In this document: piece after piece, positions 24,901 through 37,900 of the stretch
How the letters are laid out: each line of letters opens with the position of its first letter
Position numbering within the stretch: position 1 is the stretch's first letter
Origin: JAAYEA01 sp012689325
Lineage (GTDB): Bacteria; Chloroflexota; Anaerolineae; JAAYEA01
Direction: 5' to 3'
DNA: 64,000 nucleotides
Assembly (NCBI GenBank): GCA_036841525.1
Contig: DAITVZ010000005.1
Span: 55,055-119,054 of the forward strand
Program-made: the position numbers and the translations under genes
The notes under the pieces: model-generated
What the model was told of the DNA's origin: nothing
Databases searched by the model: none
The model's input: only the letters and a program-made list of their open reading frames with translations

Positions 24901-25604
24901 ACGCCAAACTCGGCCCGGAGGAGCTCGCGCAGGGTCGCATATTGGGCCAGGGCGGCGCCGCGCCGTCCCTGCAAGGCCAGCAGGCGCATCAGCCGCCGGT
25001 ACGTGGGCTCGTCCCAGGGGTCCATCTGCAGCAGGCGGCGAGCGTATGACTCGGCTCGCTCGAACTCGCCGCGTCCCTCGCAGGACTGCGCCAGCTCGTG
25101 CAGCACGGCGCTCATCTGCCGGTCGAGCTGCTCGCGCTGGCCCAGCAACCACTCCTCCAGGGCGTAGCTATTCTCCAGGGAGAAACCTTGCAGAAACGGG
25201 CCGCGGTACAGGGCGCTGGCCTGTTCCAGGCGTTCCAGACGGCCCGCGGCGCCCCCCTGAGCCGAGACCAGCTCGCGGAAGCGCGCGATGTCCAGCTCGT
25301 GGTCGCTGCGCGGGTCGAGCTGCATCGAGTCGCGGGAGACGGCAAGGAAGGGGGGCTGGGTGCCCGAGTTGCCGAGCGCCTTCTGCAGGTGATGCAGGGC
25401 GTGGCGCAGGTTCTCCAGGGCGGCCTGATCGGGCCGCTCGGGCCAGAGGAGGCCGGCCAACTCTTCGCGCCGATGCGGCCGCCCCGCCTCGACGGCGAGA
25501 TAGGCCAACAGCGCCCGCACGTGGTCGTATCGAAAGTCCGTGACGGGCTCGCCTCCCAACCGGACGTGGAAGGGGCCCAGCAGAGAAACCGCCAAGTGCG
25601 CCAT
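21966..25604 (-). CDS. SARP/BTAD-type transcriptional regulator with AAA ATPase and TPR regions
   Basis: 1,212 residues; the ATG at 25604 follows GAGGG and lies 30 nt after a strong promoter start. Residues 1-95 are an OmpR-like winged helix (VSLLGPFHVRLGGEPV... RALLAYLAVEAG). Residues 100-245 are the bacterial transcriptional activator domain found in SARPs (QALENLRHALHHLQKAL region onward, ending EFGVEPEPET). Residues 275-640 are an AAA/STAND-type ATPase with GLAGCGKSMLL (near 305) and LLLLDDLQWADSG. Residues 700-1,212 are helical TPR-like. There is no C-terminal LuxR helix-turn-helix. SARPs activate by binding direct repeats near the -35. It diverges from the giant surface-protein gene and is a natural candidate regulator of it. 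Confidence 0.88.
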   Translation of the reverse strand: MAHLAVSLLGPFHVRLGGEPVTDFRYDHVRALLAYLAVEAGRPHRREELAGLLWPERPDQAALENLRHALHHLQKALGNSGTQPPFLAVSRDSMQLDPRSDHELDIARFRELVSAQGGAAGRLERLEQASALYRGPFLQGFSLENSYALEEWLLGQREQLDRQMSAVLHELAQSCEGRGEFERAESYARRLLQMDPWDEPTYRRLMRLLALQGRRGAALAQYATLRELLRAEFGVEPEPETVALYARISAGHPPAPAGEPRLAAGPRPSAPVFAPFVGREAELRRLSGCLDGALAGRGRVAFVTGLAGCGKSMLLGEFARRALATYPQLVVASGACNAHGGIGDPYLPFREILQSLCGDVTVPLPDGALPHRYGDRQWAIAPVAIQALVELGQDLVHRLVAARPLGLRADALAGQVAAKGNAQPLWVKRLHEIAERPPSEATPGAPIAQTDLFTQYTRVLQCIAQSSPLLLLLDDLQWADSGSISLLFHLGRRLEGQRILIVAACRPDEVALGRDGQRHPLEAVANELRGAGDTCGVDLEQSEGRPFIDALLDSEPNRLGAEFRATLYGHTRGHALFTVELLRSLQEQGGLRHDGEGRWVAGPDLNWEALPPRVESTIAQRLSLLPEEQRALLSAASVEGELFTAEVASQVTGMDAQLASRCLSRELGARLRLVQAEELTWQGGRPLSRYRFRHQLFQRYLYDSLDAVERAHLHGAVLAALEELRKTGSGGAAVTLARHAEAAGLPLRAAGYCLEAGLQAVQLVAYEEAVAHLTRGLGLLRGVAPSREQLRLELSLWVSLVNPALLRGGWHGSMFRQGLGRLSDLVRHPDLQDAPERVTALAAVALALIWSADPERGQRVGEQLLDLGRTGDRQSLLLAHWALGHSLWLQGDLAAAREHLDEALALHDPQSGLPLSAVMGTDPGVMGHAVLGYVLWALGYPEQGEAMLRQALAEAQAMNRPPTTAFANVLSGMARFIMGRDAAAAFTHASAIRPLGYVADFYRGFADVLETARSNAEGRPLAAARPRPGPEQAPRQWAEGDSASPTAGSGVGQASYLLVHAHACAQAGQAELGLAAMAQALVWIEQTGVRVMEAEVWRMRGELLLQAAAGAGHGSAAPTAESEGCFQRALEVARGQGARWLELRAAMSLARVWQARGWRAQAHELVANLYDGFTEGHDTPDLQEARALLQGLAAPLPCPQRAFTAPESASTA

Positions 25605-25641
25605 CGCTATTTGCCCTCGCCTTAGTGCATGGACACCCCCC

Positions 25642-25670
25642 ATGATATCGCGCGAGGGACCGCCTGTCAA
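25642..25670 (-). promoter_or_regulatory. Promoter of the SARP-type regulator gene
   Basis: Minus strand: perfect TTGACA (25670-25665), 17-bp spacer, TATCAT (25647-25642). It is the strongest leftward promoter in the window. Confidence 0.8.
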
Positions 25671-25801
25671 CGCGCAAAAGGGGGGAGGCTTGCTGCATGA
25701 TTAAACCAAATCGCGTCATCCTTTTGTTGTAGATCGGCTCCGCGCCCTGTGGATTTTCCTGGCTGGCTGGCCAATTGGCCCCCGCTGGGAACCCTTTTCA
25801 A

Positions 25802-25829
25802 CGATCTATTCACGGTCGATCTCTATAAT
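25802..25829 (+). promoter_or_regulatory. Possible activator-dependent promoter of the giant surface-protein gene
   Basis: A perfect -10 TATAAT (25824-25829) has no recognisable -35. Instead, two direct copies of CGATCT(A/C)T lie at 25802-25809 and 25817-25824, 15 bp apart. A missing -35 plus direct repeats is how SARP-dependent promoters look, but the match is short. The remainder of the 353-bp gap 25605-25957 shows nothing else. Confidence 0.4.
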
Positions 25830-25957
25830 AGCGTTTGAACTCGAGGAATCTCCGCTGTCTACCCGGATAGCCCAGACGGTCGCACCAGCATCCCGCTCCT
25901 ATATCAACATGGGCAAGCAGTAGCCGGCAGCGCGCATCCGCAACGGAGGGTTACCAG

Positions 25958-28900
25958 ATGAGCAAGAGTCGCATGCGTTGGGTCGCGATGGTCACCCTGG
26001 CCATCGTGATGGTGATGATGGCTGCGAGCGGGCGGCTTCCCACCCGCGCCGATGTCGCCTCGCCCGCCGAGATGGTGCAGCGGGCCTGGGATAACGCCCA
26101 GAGCGCGGGCAGTTATCTCTTTGCTTCGGATGTGACCCAGACGCTGATCCCCCGTCCTGTCCCCGAGATGATCGGGGAGCGGGACACGACCATCAAGCTG
26201 GCCTTGGACGGGGCTGTGGACTTGCCGGACCGCGCCTATCTCGAGCTGAGCGTGGCGAGCGGAGGCCGCGAACAGGCGGCGACGCTGCTGCGCGACGGGC
26301 CTCAGTCCTTCTTGCTGCAGGATGGCGAGCTCAAGCCCGTGGAAGACGCCCTGGGCTTGGCCGCCCCCTCCAGCGACATGCTGAGCTACCTGGCCGGCGC
26401 GGAGGAGGTCACGCTCCTGGCGCCGCCCGAGGGACACCCCGAATTGACCCGGTACGGCTTTGCGCTGGATGGGGTGGCCTTTGAGCGCTACATCCGCGCG
26501 CAGGCGGAGGAGGCGCTGCGGGCCGAGCCCGGCGCGCCGGACAACCTGACGCTGCGCGAGGTGCCGTCGCTGCAAAAGCTGAGCGGCCAGGGCGAGCTCT
26601 GGGTGAACGCCGAGGGGCTCCCCGTCCGGCAGGTGCTGGACGTGGAGATGCCCGAGGTCAGCGAGTATTACGGCGCCCAGTTGCACCTGGTGGTGGACCT
26701 GGCCGGCTACGGCAAGGTCCAGACGCTGCCCAAAGCGGTGCAGGGAGCCGACGGCGCCTGGAAGCTGGAGGGCACGCTCACCGAGGTCGCGAGGCCGTAC
26801 GGAGACGCGCCAGCCGCCGTGGCCGAGGTTCACCAGTCCGCGCCGCCGCCGCTGGCCCTGGCCGGGCCCTTGCCGGAGGCGCACGCCGCGCCCTTCTCCT
26901 TCTTGCCGCTGACCATCGCGCCGTCCAGCCTGGCGCTTTTTGCGTTGATCGCGGTGGCCCTCGTGGTGATCCGCCTCTACCGCCGCAATCGCCGGCACGC
27001 CTACGTGCTGATCACGGCGATTTTGCTGCCGATCCTGGTCCTCTCCCCCGTCCTGCAGGCCGGCCAGGTGGTCCATTTCGTGGACCGCCAGGCGGAGGCG
27101 GCGCAGGCGGCCGAGGAGGCCACGCCCGCGCTGCTCGAGGCGCTGGGCGTCGAGCAGGCCGCCCCTTCCGTCGCCGTGCATGACGAGGAGACGGGCCGGG
27201 CCGTCACGGCGAGCGCGGTGCCGCAGTTGCTGGACACGAGCCGCGGCGCCCAGTTGCTGGTCGAGAGCGAGTCGGCTTTGGAGCGGTGCGGCGAGGGCGA
27301 GGCCGGGGTGGATACCGACGGCGACGGCCTCACGGATCAGGTGGAGCTCTGCCTGGGCACCGATCCCCTGCAAGAGGATAGCGACCGCGACGGCATCAGC
27401 GACAAGGTCGAGGTGGTGGGCTTTACTCTGAACGAGCAGCACTGGGATTCCGACCCCCTGAGCGCCGACACCAACCGCGACGGCATCCCCGACACGCTGG
27501 AATGGTCCGGCGACCTCGCGGCGAACGGCCAGGCTGAGGTGGCCGACCTGGACGGCGACAGCATCCCCAACCTCTGGGATGAAGACGACGACAACGACGG
27601 CGTGCCGGATAGCCAGGACCTTTCGCCCTTTGCCCTGACCGGCTACACCAGCGAGCTCAGCTTGAGCACCGAAGGCGAGATGTCGGCCGGGACCCAGTTG
27701 TTCGAGATCGCCATCCAGCCGCAGAACACGGCCCATTTGCGCTACGCGACCTCGTCCCTGGACTGGCCTGCCGACGACAAGGGGAACGTGCAGGACCTGG
27801 ACAACACGGTGGAGGACCTGCGGCTGACGCCCTACCTCCAGGTCACGACCAACGTGCAGCCAAATGAGGAGCTGGCGGCCCAATACGGCGCCCGCTCCTG
27901 GGTGGACGACGACGGCCAGACGATCCTCTTGATCCCGATGCAGCCGGTGGACGATGGCGGGGCCATCTTTGCTCTGTACGGCAAAGTGGGCTACACCGCC
28001 GACGATACGGGCGACATCCAGTGGCAGGCCCAGTTGGTCTGGATGGCCCAGATGCAGGCTGACTGGATCGAGAACGACGCCTTCCATACCGGGTCCAAGC
28101 TGCTGCACCAGTATTCGGAGAGCTTTCGCCTCACGGGCCTGCGCATCGCCGCCACCGAGAGCTATGAAGCGCTCGTGCTGGGCACCCCGTCCGAGGCGGA
28201 TGACCGTTACCTGATCCAGTTGTACATGGGCCTCAACGACATCTACATGGGCTACCAGACGCTGGAGGGGCAGAACGCCGCCGGCGGCGAGACGGCGCTG
28301 GAAGAGATCTATCAGCGCTTCACGGACCCCGCCGCCACCGAGATCCATCGCTTCGGCATCCCCCTCAACACCGTGGCCATGAACGGCCCCGGCGCCTACA
28401 CCAGCACCGATGCAGGCATTGCGGGCGTGGGGAACACCCTGGCCCCCGGCTTTTTGGCCGACTATGCTGGATATTATGGCGACGATTATCGCTGCCGGGA
28501 CGCCAACGACCTCCTGATCCCCTGCCTGGACGCCGACGGCAACGAGTTCCACGCCGCCTCGCTCCTCATCGCCACCGAGCTGCACCAAGGCGTGGTGGAC
28601 CTGCGCGGCTTTGCGTTGACCGGCTACCTGACGGCGGACCTCTCCCAGTTGCACGCGAACCTCGCCGATATCCCGATCGTCACGACGCGCGCCCTGAACC
28701 TGCGGATGTATGAGGAGGGAGCCGGCGCCCAGTGGCAGGTCGTCACGCCCGCGCGCATGCTCGAGCTGGTCGAGCAGCGCTGGGCTGATCGTTACGAGAC
28801 CACGCTCGACGCCTCCTACCCCGAGCTGCAGGCCGAACACGTGCGCTTCCTGGGCTACACCTTTTACCTCTGGGCCTACGCCGGGAACAGCCTCTCCATC

Positions 28901-31900
28901 GAGGTGGACGGGCAAGTGTTGGTACCTGAGGTGCCCGACGAGACCACGGCGGCCCTGAACCGCGCCCTCACGCCAGGGGTCGAGATCGACGACGGCCTCG
29001 ACTATTTGGCCCTGGTGACCGGCCTCGTCGAGGCCCTGGGAACCAGCATCTCCTGGGGCCAGGGCATCTATGAGGTCACCGGGCTCAAGGCCGATTGGGG
29101 CAAACTGTCCCTCGGGGGCAAATGGCGCGAGGGCCTGCTGGCCGGGTTCGGCCTGGCGGCCACCGCCGCCAGCTTGGTGATGGGGCTGATCAACCTGGCT
29201 TGCGATGCCAACGAAAACCTCTCTGGCTGCCAGAACGCCGCCGCGCTCTTGGGCGCCAATATCGCGGTGGACGCGTTGGGCATCGCCGTGCAGGCCGCCA
29301 GCCTGGTGGTGATGATCTTTAAAGCGATCAACAAGACCCTGGACGCCATCTCTACGGCGGGCAAAGTCATGGGCGTGGTGGGCCTGGTGATCGGCATCGG
29401 GATGACCTGGGCTTCCTTCGGCATCGCCGTGGCCACCTCCGGCGGCGATCCGATAGTCTGGCGGGTGGCCCTGGGCATGGCCATCGTGAGCACCATCTGG
29501 ATGATCTTTCTCTTTGCGCTCAACTTTATCCCCGTGGTGGGGCAGATCATCAGCGCCATCCTCTCGATCATCGACACGATCCTGTCCCTCTTTACGGGCC
29601 TCTTTGGCGCGGAGGAATGGAGCCTCTCCAAGATCATCCTCAACTTGTTCTACGACGCCAAGACGCTGACCGTGATAGATTCCGCCGAGTTTGGCGCGTT
29701 CTCGAGCGCCTTAACAGACGAGGACCTCGGCCTGATCGGCGGCAACACCTTCCGCGTAGACGTCGAGGCGAGCGGCACGATCAGCAAGACCGAGGACGGC
29801 AACAACGATGACCTGAACCGGAGCTGGGTAGAAGGCCGGCTGAGCGGGCCGTTATTGCCCTTCCCTCCCAAGTTCACCTCGCAGAACATGAGCGAGCCGC
29901 GGGATTGCACCATCATTGACGACGTGCTGCACTGCACCAACCGTCCCGCCCTGGGGTACGCCCTCGTGCCGAGGATCAACGGCTTGGCGCAGTTTACCGC
30001 CAAGTTCGTCTATGCGACGGCCTGGGCCGAGTACGGGCTCTATGGCGCCTTCCGTTGGGCCACGCACACCGACGAGAACGAGCTCCCCGATCCCGAGGCC
30101 GATGACTATGAGGCGCCGGAACCCAACGACATCTATCTCGACGTCTTGCCGACGACCATGGACGGCCTCTGGACCTGGTCGGCCCTGACCAACCACGACG
30201 GGGATGGCGACGGCCTCACCAACGAGGAGGAGGCGGCGCTGGGGACGGACCCCGCCGATTGGGACAGCGACGACGACGGGCTCTCGGACCACTACGAGTG
30301 GGAGATGGGCTCGGAGCGCGGCGCCAACCCGCTGGACGCGGATAGCGACGACGACGGGCTGAGCGACGCCCTCGAGCGCCGCATCGGCACGCGCATCAAC
30401 GTGGCCGACTCGGACGGGGACGGCCTCACCGACGGCGAGGAGTATCGCCACCTCTCGGGCGGCGCGCTCGTCGGCGGCTGGCAAGTGACCCTGCCCGACG
30501 GGGCCGGGCCCTACTGGGTCTACTCGAACCCCTCCTCCGCCGACGATGACGGCGACGGCCTGAACGGCGCGGAGGAGAAGGTACACGCCCTGAGCCCGCA
30601 CGCGCCGAACGCGCTGGTGCCGGGGCTGAGCCTGTCGGCCGGCCCCCTCGCGGATATCCCCGACGGGCGCGCGGGCATGTACTGGCTCCCCGGCGAATCC
30701 GTCCAGTTCGATATCGAGCTGGCCAACGTCGCCTTCGAGCCGGTGGTGACGACCCTCTCGCTCGCGCTGCCCGACTGGCTGGAGACCATCGCCGGCGGGG
30801 TGATGGCGGGCGACCGCGCGCCGGCCATGACGCAGAGCGGCAGCACCGTGAGTTGGGCCTTCACCGGCGGCAACACGCTCCAGCTCTTTGAGAAGGTCTC
30901 GACCTCGGTCACGGCCAAGGTCAAGAGCGACGTGGCCTCGGCAGCCGGCGAGATCGCCCTCGACCTGCCCTACGCCGGCGTGCAGATGCACAAGACCATC
31001 CGGGCCGTGGTGGACGGCGATAACCCCGCCGTGGCCATCGTGGCGCCGCCCGATGGCGCCTACCTGAACGCCACGAGCTATGTGGTGGGCGGCTCGGCCA
31101 CGGACCCGACCACCTGGATCAGCGAGCGAAGCCTGAGCATCGTCCCGGACGGCGAGGCCGCCAGCTACGCGGCCCTGCCCGCGGGCCAGGGCCCCTGGGC
31201 CTATTCCTGGGCCCTGCCGGCCACCGACGGCGTTTATAACCTGGAAACGCGCGCGACGGATGCCATGGGGCATCAGTCGACCGCCTCCGTGAGCGTCACG
31301 GTGGACGACACCCCGCCCGTGGTCACCCTGAACTGGGCCATGGCGGGCAATGCCGTCCACCTGAGCGGGACCGCCACCGACAACATCGCGGGCATCGAGC
31401 GCGTGCAGCTCGCCATCGACGGGCAGCCCTGGCGCAGCGTCGAGTTCACCGGCGACGACTGGGCCTACGACTGGTCGGTGGGCATCGGCGCGCAGGGCGA
31501 TCACGTCGTCCGGGCGCGAGCCGCGGACCTCTGCGGCAACCTCAGCGATATCGCCTCGGCCGAGATCGTCGTCGACCGCGTGGCGCCCTCGAGCATCGTG
31601 AACGCGGGCGCCGATGCGGAGGTGCCGCCGGCGGTCAAGGCCAACACCAGTTTCAACCTGACCGGCGTCGCGGACGAGGGCGGGCATCTCCCGCTCCCGG
31701 CCGTCCCGGCCAGCCTGAGCAGCGGCATGGACGTGCTGGACGATAGCACCGTCTGGCTCGGCATCTCCACCATCCACGACAACGACGGCGGGGTGCTGGC
31801 CAACTGGATCGGCGATTTCAACGCCGACCGGATGGCTGACCTGGCGGTGGGGCTGCCCGGCCCCGAGGGCGACGCGGGGCAGGTGGCCGTGCTCTACGGC

Positions 31901-34900
31901 CGCGCGGGCGGCTGGCCGACCCCGCCCGACCTGCAGATGCTGGCCGCCAGCGGGACGCGCTTCTATGGCGCCCCCGGCGCGCGCCTCGGCAGCTACCTGG
32001 CCGCCGCGGGCGACGCCAACGGCGACAACTATTCCGACCTCCTGATCGGCGAGCGCGACACGACGCGCGCCTTCCTGGTCCTGGGCAACCCCGGCCCGTT
32101 GGGCGGCGTGACGCTGGAGGCCGGGCAGACCGGCTACCGCGCGCTGCTGGAGGCCCCGGCCAATATCGAGGGCCTGGCCTCGGCGGGCGACGCGGACGGC
32201 GACGGCTATGCCGATCTGCTCATCCGCGCGGACGGGACAGTCTACCTGGTGCGGGGCCGGGCCAACCCCTGGCCCGAGACGGTGGACGTCGCCGCGGAGG
32301 CCGTGGAGACCTATGCGGGGGCTACGGGCGCGCTCGGCGTCGGCGACGTGGACGGCGACCAGATGGACGAGTGGGTCGTCCTGGGCGCCAACCAGGTCAC
32401 CCTCCATGGGTGGGAGGAGACGGGCGTCAGCTACACCACCACCGATGCTGCACCGCGCGTCGTCGCCCTGGGCGACGTGGACGGCGACGGCAAGGCAGAT
32501 TGGCTCTATTCGAGCGGCTCCACCCGCACCCTGAAATACGGCAGCGGCGTCACCTACACCTTTGCGAGCGCGGGGGGCTTTATCGCCGCCCCCGGCGACG
32601 TGAACGGCGACGGCCGCGCGGACCTCCTGGCGGTGAATGGGTCGGGCGTGGCCTCGGTGCTCGCGCGGCCCGCCAGCTCCTTCCAGACCATCGCGACCAT
32701 CGCGGGCGTGGGCGGGGCGGCCAACGCGCCGTATGCCGCCGGCGCCGATCTCAACGCGGACGGCTCGGCGGAGCTGCTGCTGATCCCCAGCCAGGTCGCG
32801 GCGGAAGCGGCGGGCTTTGATGCGCCCAACTTTAGCTCCGGGTTCATCTCGCCGCAGGCGCTGCCTCGGGGCGCGGCCTCGCCGCTGGGCGATGCCCGGC
32901 CCGGGCTCAAGGGCGGGATGGAGCTGCGCTCCACCGGCCCCGATACCCGCTACGTGGATGACGACGCCGTGAGCAACACGTGCGACGGGCATACCTCCTG
33001 CTACACCACCATCCAGGCCGCGGTGGACGCCTCCGACGGCGGCGGGGACACGATCATCGTCTACCCCGGCGTCTATAGCTCCTTCAACGTGCCCGCGGGC
33101 ACGAATTATGACAACCTGACCATCCAGGGCGTGAGCGCCGACGCCGTCTTTGTCGAGGGCGGCGCCTCGAACGCCGTGACGATCCTGGCGGACGCGGTGC
33201 ACCTCTCCAACCTGACGGTGCGCAACGCCACCGGCGGCGTCTTGCTGGACGACGGCGCGGGCGAGCCCGTCGCGGGGAGCAGCAACGAGACGGTCATCGA
33301 TCACCTGGTGGCCCACTCGGTGCAGAACCCCATCGTGATGAGCGAGGCCGCCGGGCTGATCCTGAGCGACAGCACCCTGGTCGGGAACGGAACCGACCCC
33401 ATCATCGATATCACGCCGCCGGACGTCTCGCCCTACTTTTGGTCCAACGACGCGGACGTGCCCGAGGACATTGCGCAGGCGGTGGCAGAGCCCGCCGTGA
33501 GAGCGAACGGCGGCGGGCTGTTCGCCCTGGGCGGCAGCCTGTACGCCGTGCCGGGCTACACGAGCAACAAGGTCTACGTCTCGACGCCCGGAACGGGCGG
33601 CGCGCTGGGCGCCTGGACCCAGGCGACGAGCCTGCCGCACATGCTGCCCTACAGCACGGGCGCGTACACATCGGCATATTACCAGAGGAGCATCCTGTTC
33701 TCCAACGGCGCCAAGCTCTATAACCTCCAGAGCACGCTGCACTGGCCGGAGCTGGGCGGCCGGGCGAACAACGAGATCTATGCGCTGGCCGTGGCGCCCA
33801 ATGGCGACCTCTATGTGGGCGGCGACTTTACCACCATCGGCGGCGTCTCCGCGCACTATGTCGTCCGCTGGGATGGGTCGGCCTGGCACACCCTGGGCAG
33901 CGGCCTGGCCGAAGGGACCAACAGCATCGTTCGCGCCCTGGCCTGCGACGACAGCGGCAACGTCTATGCCGGCGGATGGTTCACCGAGGCCGGCGACGCG
34001 CCTGCGGGCGGCATCGCCCGATGGGATGGCAGCGCCTGGCACCCCCTGGGCGCGGCCGACTTCAACGGCACCAGCGCCTACGTCTATGCCCTGGCCTGGG
34101 ACGGGCAGGACCTCTACGTCGGCGGGGATTTCGCCTCGGTCCGCGATAGCTCGACCGTGAGCTACACGACGATGGGCGTTGCCCGTTGGCGGCCGAGCAC
34201 CGGAACCTGGTCCGCGCTGCCCACCGGCGGCACAGGCACGAACATGATCGTCCACGCCATGGCCCTGGGCGGCGGAGGCCCCTCCCAGACCGGAGGATAC
34301 CTCTACATCGGCGGCCAGTTCACCAGCGTGAACGGCGTGGCCGCCAGCCACATCGCCCGCTACGACGGGACGGCCTGGTCCGCCATGGGCGGCGGCTTCT
34401 CCGGCACCGTGCAAGCCATCACTGTGGCCTCGGACGGCACGGTGTACGCGGCGGACTCGACGGTCTATAGCTGGGACAGCTTGACCTCGACGTGGGTGTC
34501 CAAGCTCACCGCCAGCTCCACCGTCCAGTCCCTAGCGGCCAGCCCGGACGGGAGGGTGTACGCCACCAACTGGCCCAATAGCATCAAGGTTCTGCCCGCC
34601 GGCGGAACGGCATTCCAGGATTTCGGTCTGGAGGGCGACCACCTGAGAAAGCTGATCGTGGATTCCGCAGGGCACCTGTACACGGCCTGGGGCATCACCA
34701 CCCCCTTTGGCGCCGCCGTCTCGCGCTGGGCTCCGCCGGGACACTATGTCTACGATCCCGCGACGAACGCCTGGAGCTCGCGCACGGCCTTTACCGAGTA
34801 CCCGGCGGCGCCGGCGGTGGACGCCGACGGCAACATCTATGGTTTCAGCGATACCGGCAGCACCATGTACGTCAAGTATACTGCTGACCCCGGTTCCTGG

Positions 34901-37900
34901 TCGTGGGTCAGCTACAACTGGGGCGGGCTAAGCGCCGACTTCCTCTTCCAGGCCACGGCCTGGGCGGATGGCCTGGTCTATGGCCTGGGCAAGAGCTCGA
35001 CCGGCGTCTGGTCCTTCCGCCGCTACGATCCGGTGGCGAACACCGGGGTCGCGCTGTCCCTGCCCGCCGAGTACGCCAGCCTGATGGGCGCGGGCGTCTC
35101 GCTGACCTGGGACGGCGCCGACTGCCTCTACGTCTTGCCGGGCGGCGGCAGCGGAGGGTACCTGCGCTACCAGATCGGCACGGACGCCTGGGGCGCCCTG
35201 ACCACCTCGACGAGCTTTACCGTCTCCATCGGGCGCGCCCTGGCGCGCGTGGGCAGCTATCTCTACGCCTACGCCACCCCCGCCAGCGGGGTCACGACCA
35301 ACGCCTTCCGGTCCGGCCCGGTGGGGGCGCCTGCCCTGCGGCTGACCGTGGACACCACGGCGTTCGTGGCGCCCGAAGCGGCGTCCTCCTTCGCCTGGGC
35401 GGACCTGAGCTCGGCGGCGGGGAGCGCCGGCTTGCAGGCCGATATCGACACGAGCAACGTCTGGGTCGGCCCCAGCACGGCGACCTGGTCCCCGGCGCTG
35501 CCCACGGGCGCCACCACGCTGACCGCGGCGGAGGCGGCCTTTGTGGCGCCGGAGGACGGCCTCTATCGCCTGGGCGCGGACTCGGAGCTGACCGCAGGCT
35601 ATCACGCCTACAAGGCGGAGGCCCACGTCTACACCTCCGAGGCGGCCTGCGCGCCCTGCGGGACCACGCTGACCTGGGGCGCGGACGCCTTTGCCACGGT
35701 GCGCGAGGCGGTCGAGTCCGGCGCGGCCCGCGTCCTGGTCCATGCCGGGCGCTATCCGCAGACCTTCTACCTGGTCTCCGGCGTCGAGATCATCGGCGCG
35801 GGGGCCGAGTTCACCATCATCGAGCCTCCGGCGGGCGCGGCCAGCGCGCTGGTCACCGCGGAGGGCGTCGCCGGGGCCTCGCTGGCCCGGGTGACGCTCG
35901 CCGGCGGGGCGGCGTGGCAAGGCTTCCTGGCGGAGGGCGGCGCGGAGGGGCTGACCCTGTCGCGCTGCATCATCCGCGACCTGAGCACCGGCGCGCGCAT
36001 CCGCGGCGATAGCGTGGTCACGGTGGTGAACAATACCATCGTGCGCAACGGCAGCGGCCTCGTGGTCGAGGGGACCACGCCGGTGAACGTGCGCAACACC
36101 ATCCTGGCCTACAACACCACCTACGGGCTCTCCCGCGGGGCCACGCCCACCAGCCTCTCCAATACCTACAACGATTTCTGGGGCAACGGCGACCACATGT
36201 ATCCGACCGACGATGTGGGCGGCGGCATCCAGATCCTCGATCCGCGCTTCCGCAGCATGGCCGATAACGACCTGCGCCTGTCGGCGAGCTCGCCCCTCAT
36301 CGATATGGGCGCGCCCAACGACCCGACGGCGCCCGGCGGCGGCACGCGCGTGGACATGGGCTATGCCGAGTACAACGCGGCCGGCTTTTACGTCAGCACC
36401 GACTATGCCGAAACGGGCCAGAACGACGGCCTGACCTGGGGCGTGGATGCCTTTGCCGCCATCCAGGATGCCCTGGACGCCGCGGCCGCGGCCATGCACG
36501 ACCTGCGGGGCGCGCTGCCCGAGGGCGGCTATACCGTGGGCGTGGACATCGGCTCCTATAGCGAGCGACTGACGGTGCCCAGCCACGTGCGCCTGGTCGG
36601 CTCCGGGCCAACGGTCAGCGCCATCGCCGCCGGGAACGTCGGCAGCACCGTGACCTTTGACGGCGTGATCGGCAGCAGCGTTTCCGGCTTTACCATCGAG
36701 TGGGCGAACGCGAGCGGGGCGGGCGTGGTGGTCAAGGGCGCCGCGAGCGGCATCAGCATCTCGCGCAACGTGATCCGCGACAACCAGGGCCACGGCGTGA
36801 GCCTGGCCGAGAGCTCGTCCGCGGACATTGCCTTCAACACCATCGTCGATAACGATGGCGCGGGCATCCATGCCAGCGGAACCGGCGCCTGGGCCGACGT
36901 CCGCAACAACATCGTCTCGGGCAACGCCTACGGCCTGCAGGCGGCCTCCGGCGCCCTGATCCGCAACGACTATAACCTGCTGCACAACACCACCGACGTC
37001 TCCGGCGTCACGGCGGGGGTGCACAGCGTCAGCGGCAGCCCGCTGCTGGACAGCTACTATGTGCCAGCGGCGGACTCGCCCGCCATCGACGCGGCGGACC
37101 CGCGGGCCGACGTGCCCTTGGCGGGCGGCCTGCGCGCCGACCTGGGCTATAAGGAGTTGATCGCTTGCCCCTTGGCCCTCTTCTTCGGCCCCCAGATCGA
37201 GTCCACCGTCACCGGCAACTCGGGCGTGGCGCAGGTGGAGGTGGCCGTCGTGGCCGTGGCCGATCCGAGCCTGACCCCGGTGGAGACGGCGCCGACGACC
37301 TTTGACTACACGCTGGCCGCCGACGGCTCGCCGGTCTATGCCTGGTCGCAGAGCGTGACCAAGGGCGCGGCGGGGCTCTACCGGGTCTATAGCCGGGCGA
37401 CGGACGAGGCGGGGAACGTGGAGACGCGGGAGAGCGACTGGTACGAGGGCGCCTTCATCGTCGACACGGCCGCGCCCACCATCGCCTGGGGCGCGCCAGC
37501 CCTGCCCGGCAGCACCGACGCCGCGGCGGTCCTGGCGGTGGTCGAGGCCTCCGGCGCGCTGGACACCGGCGCGGGGAGCCGCGACGACCTGAAACAAGTG
37601 ACCCTGAGCGCCACCCGCAGCGGCGCGACGGCCAGCTACCCCGTGGAGGGCGGCCGCGCCTGGATCCTGTTGCCCGCGACCGGCAGCTATGCGGTCAGCG
37701 CCGTGGCGACGGACGAGGCGGGGAACCAGTCCACGGCCACTGCGACGGTGGCGGTCAGCGCGAGCAGCTCGGTGGCCACGGTCACCGAGCCGATGAACAA
37801 CGGCGCCGTCCCCGACGCGGCGGTCACCCTGCGCGGCTACGTCCGCTTCACGGCGGCGGGCTCGACCGCGGTGAGCGTCGCGGTGACGGGCGGCGGCACG

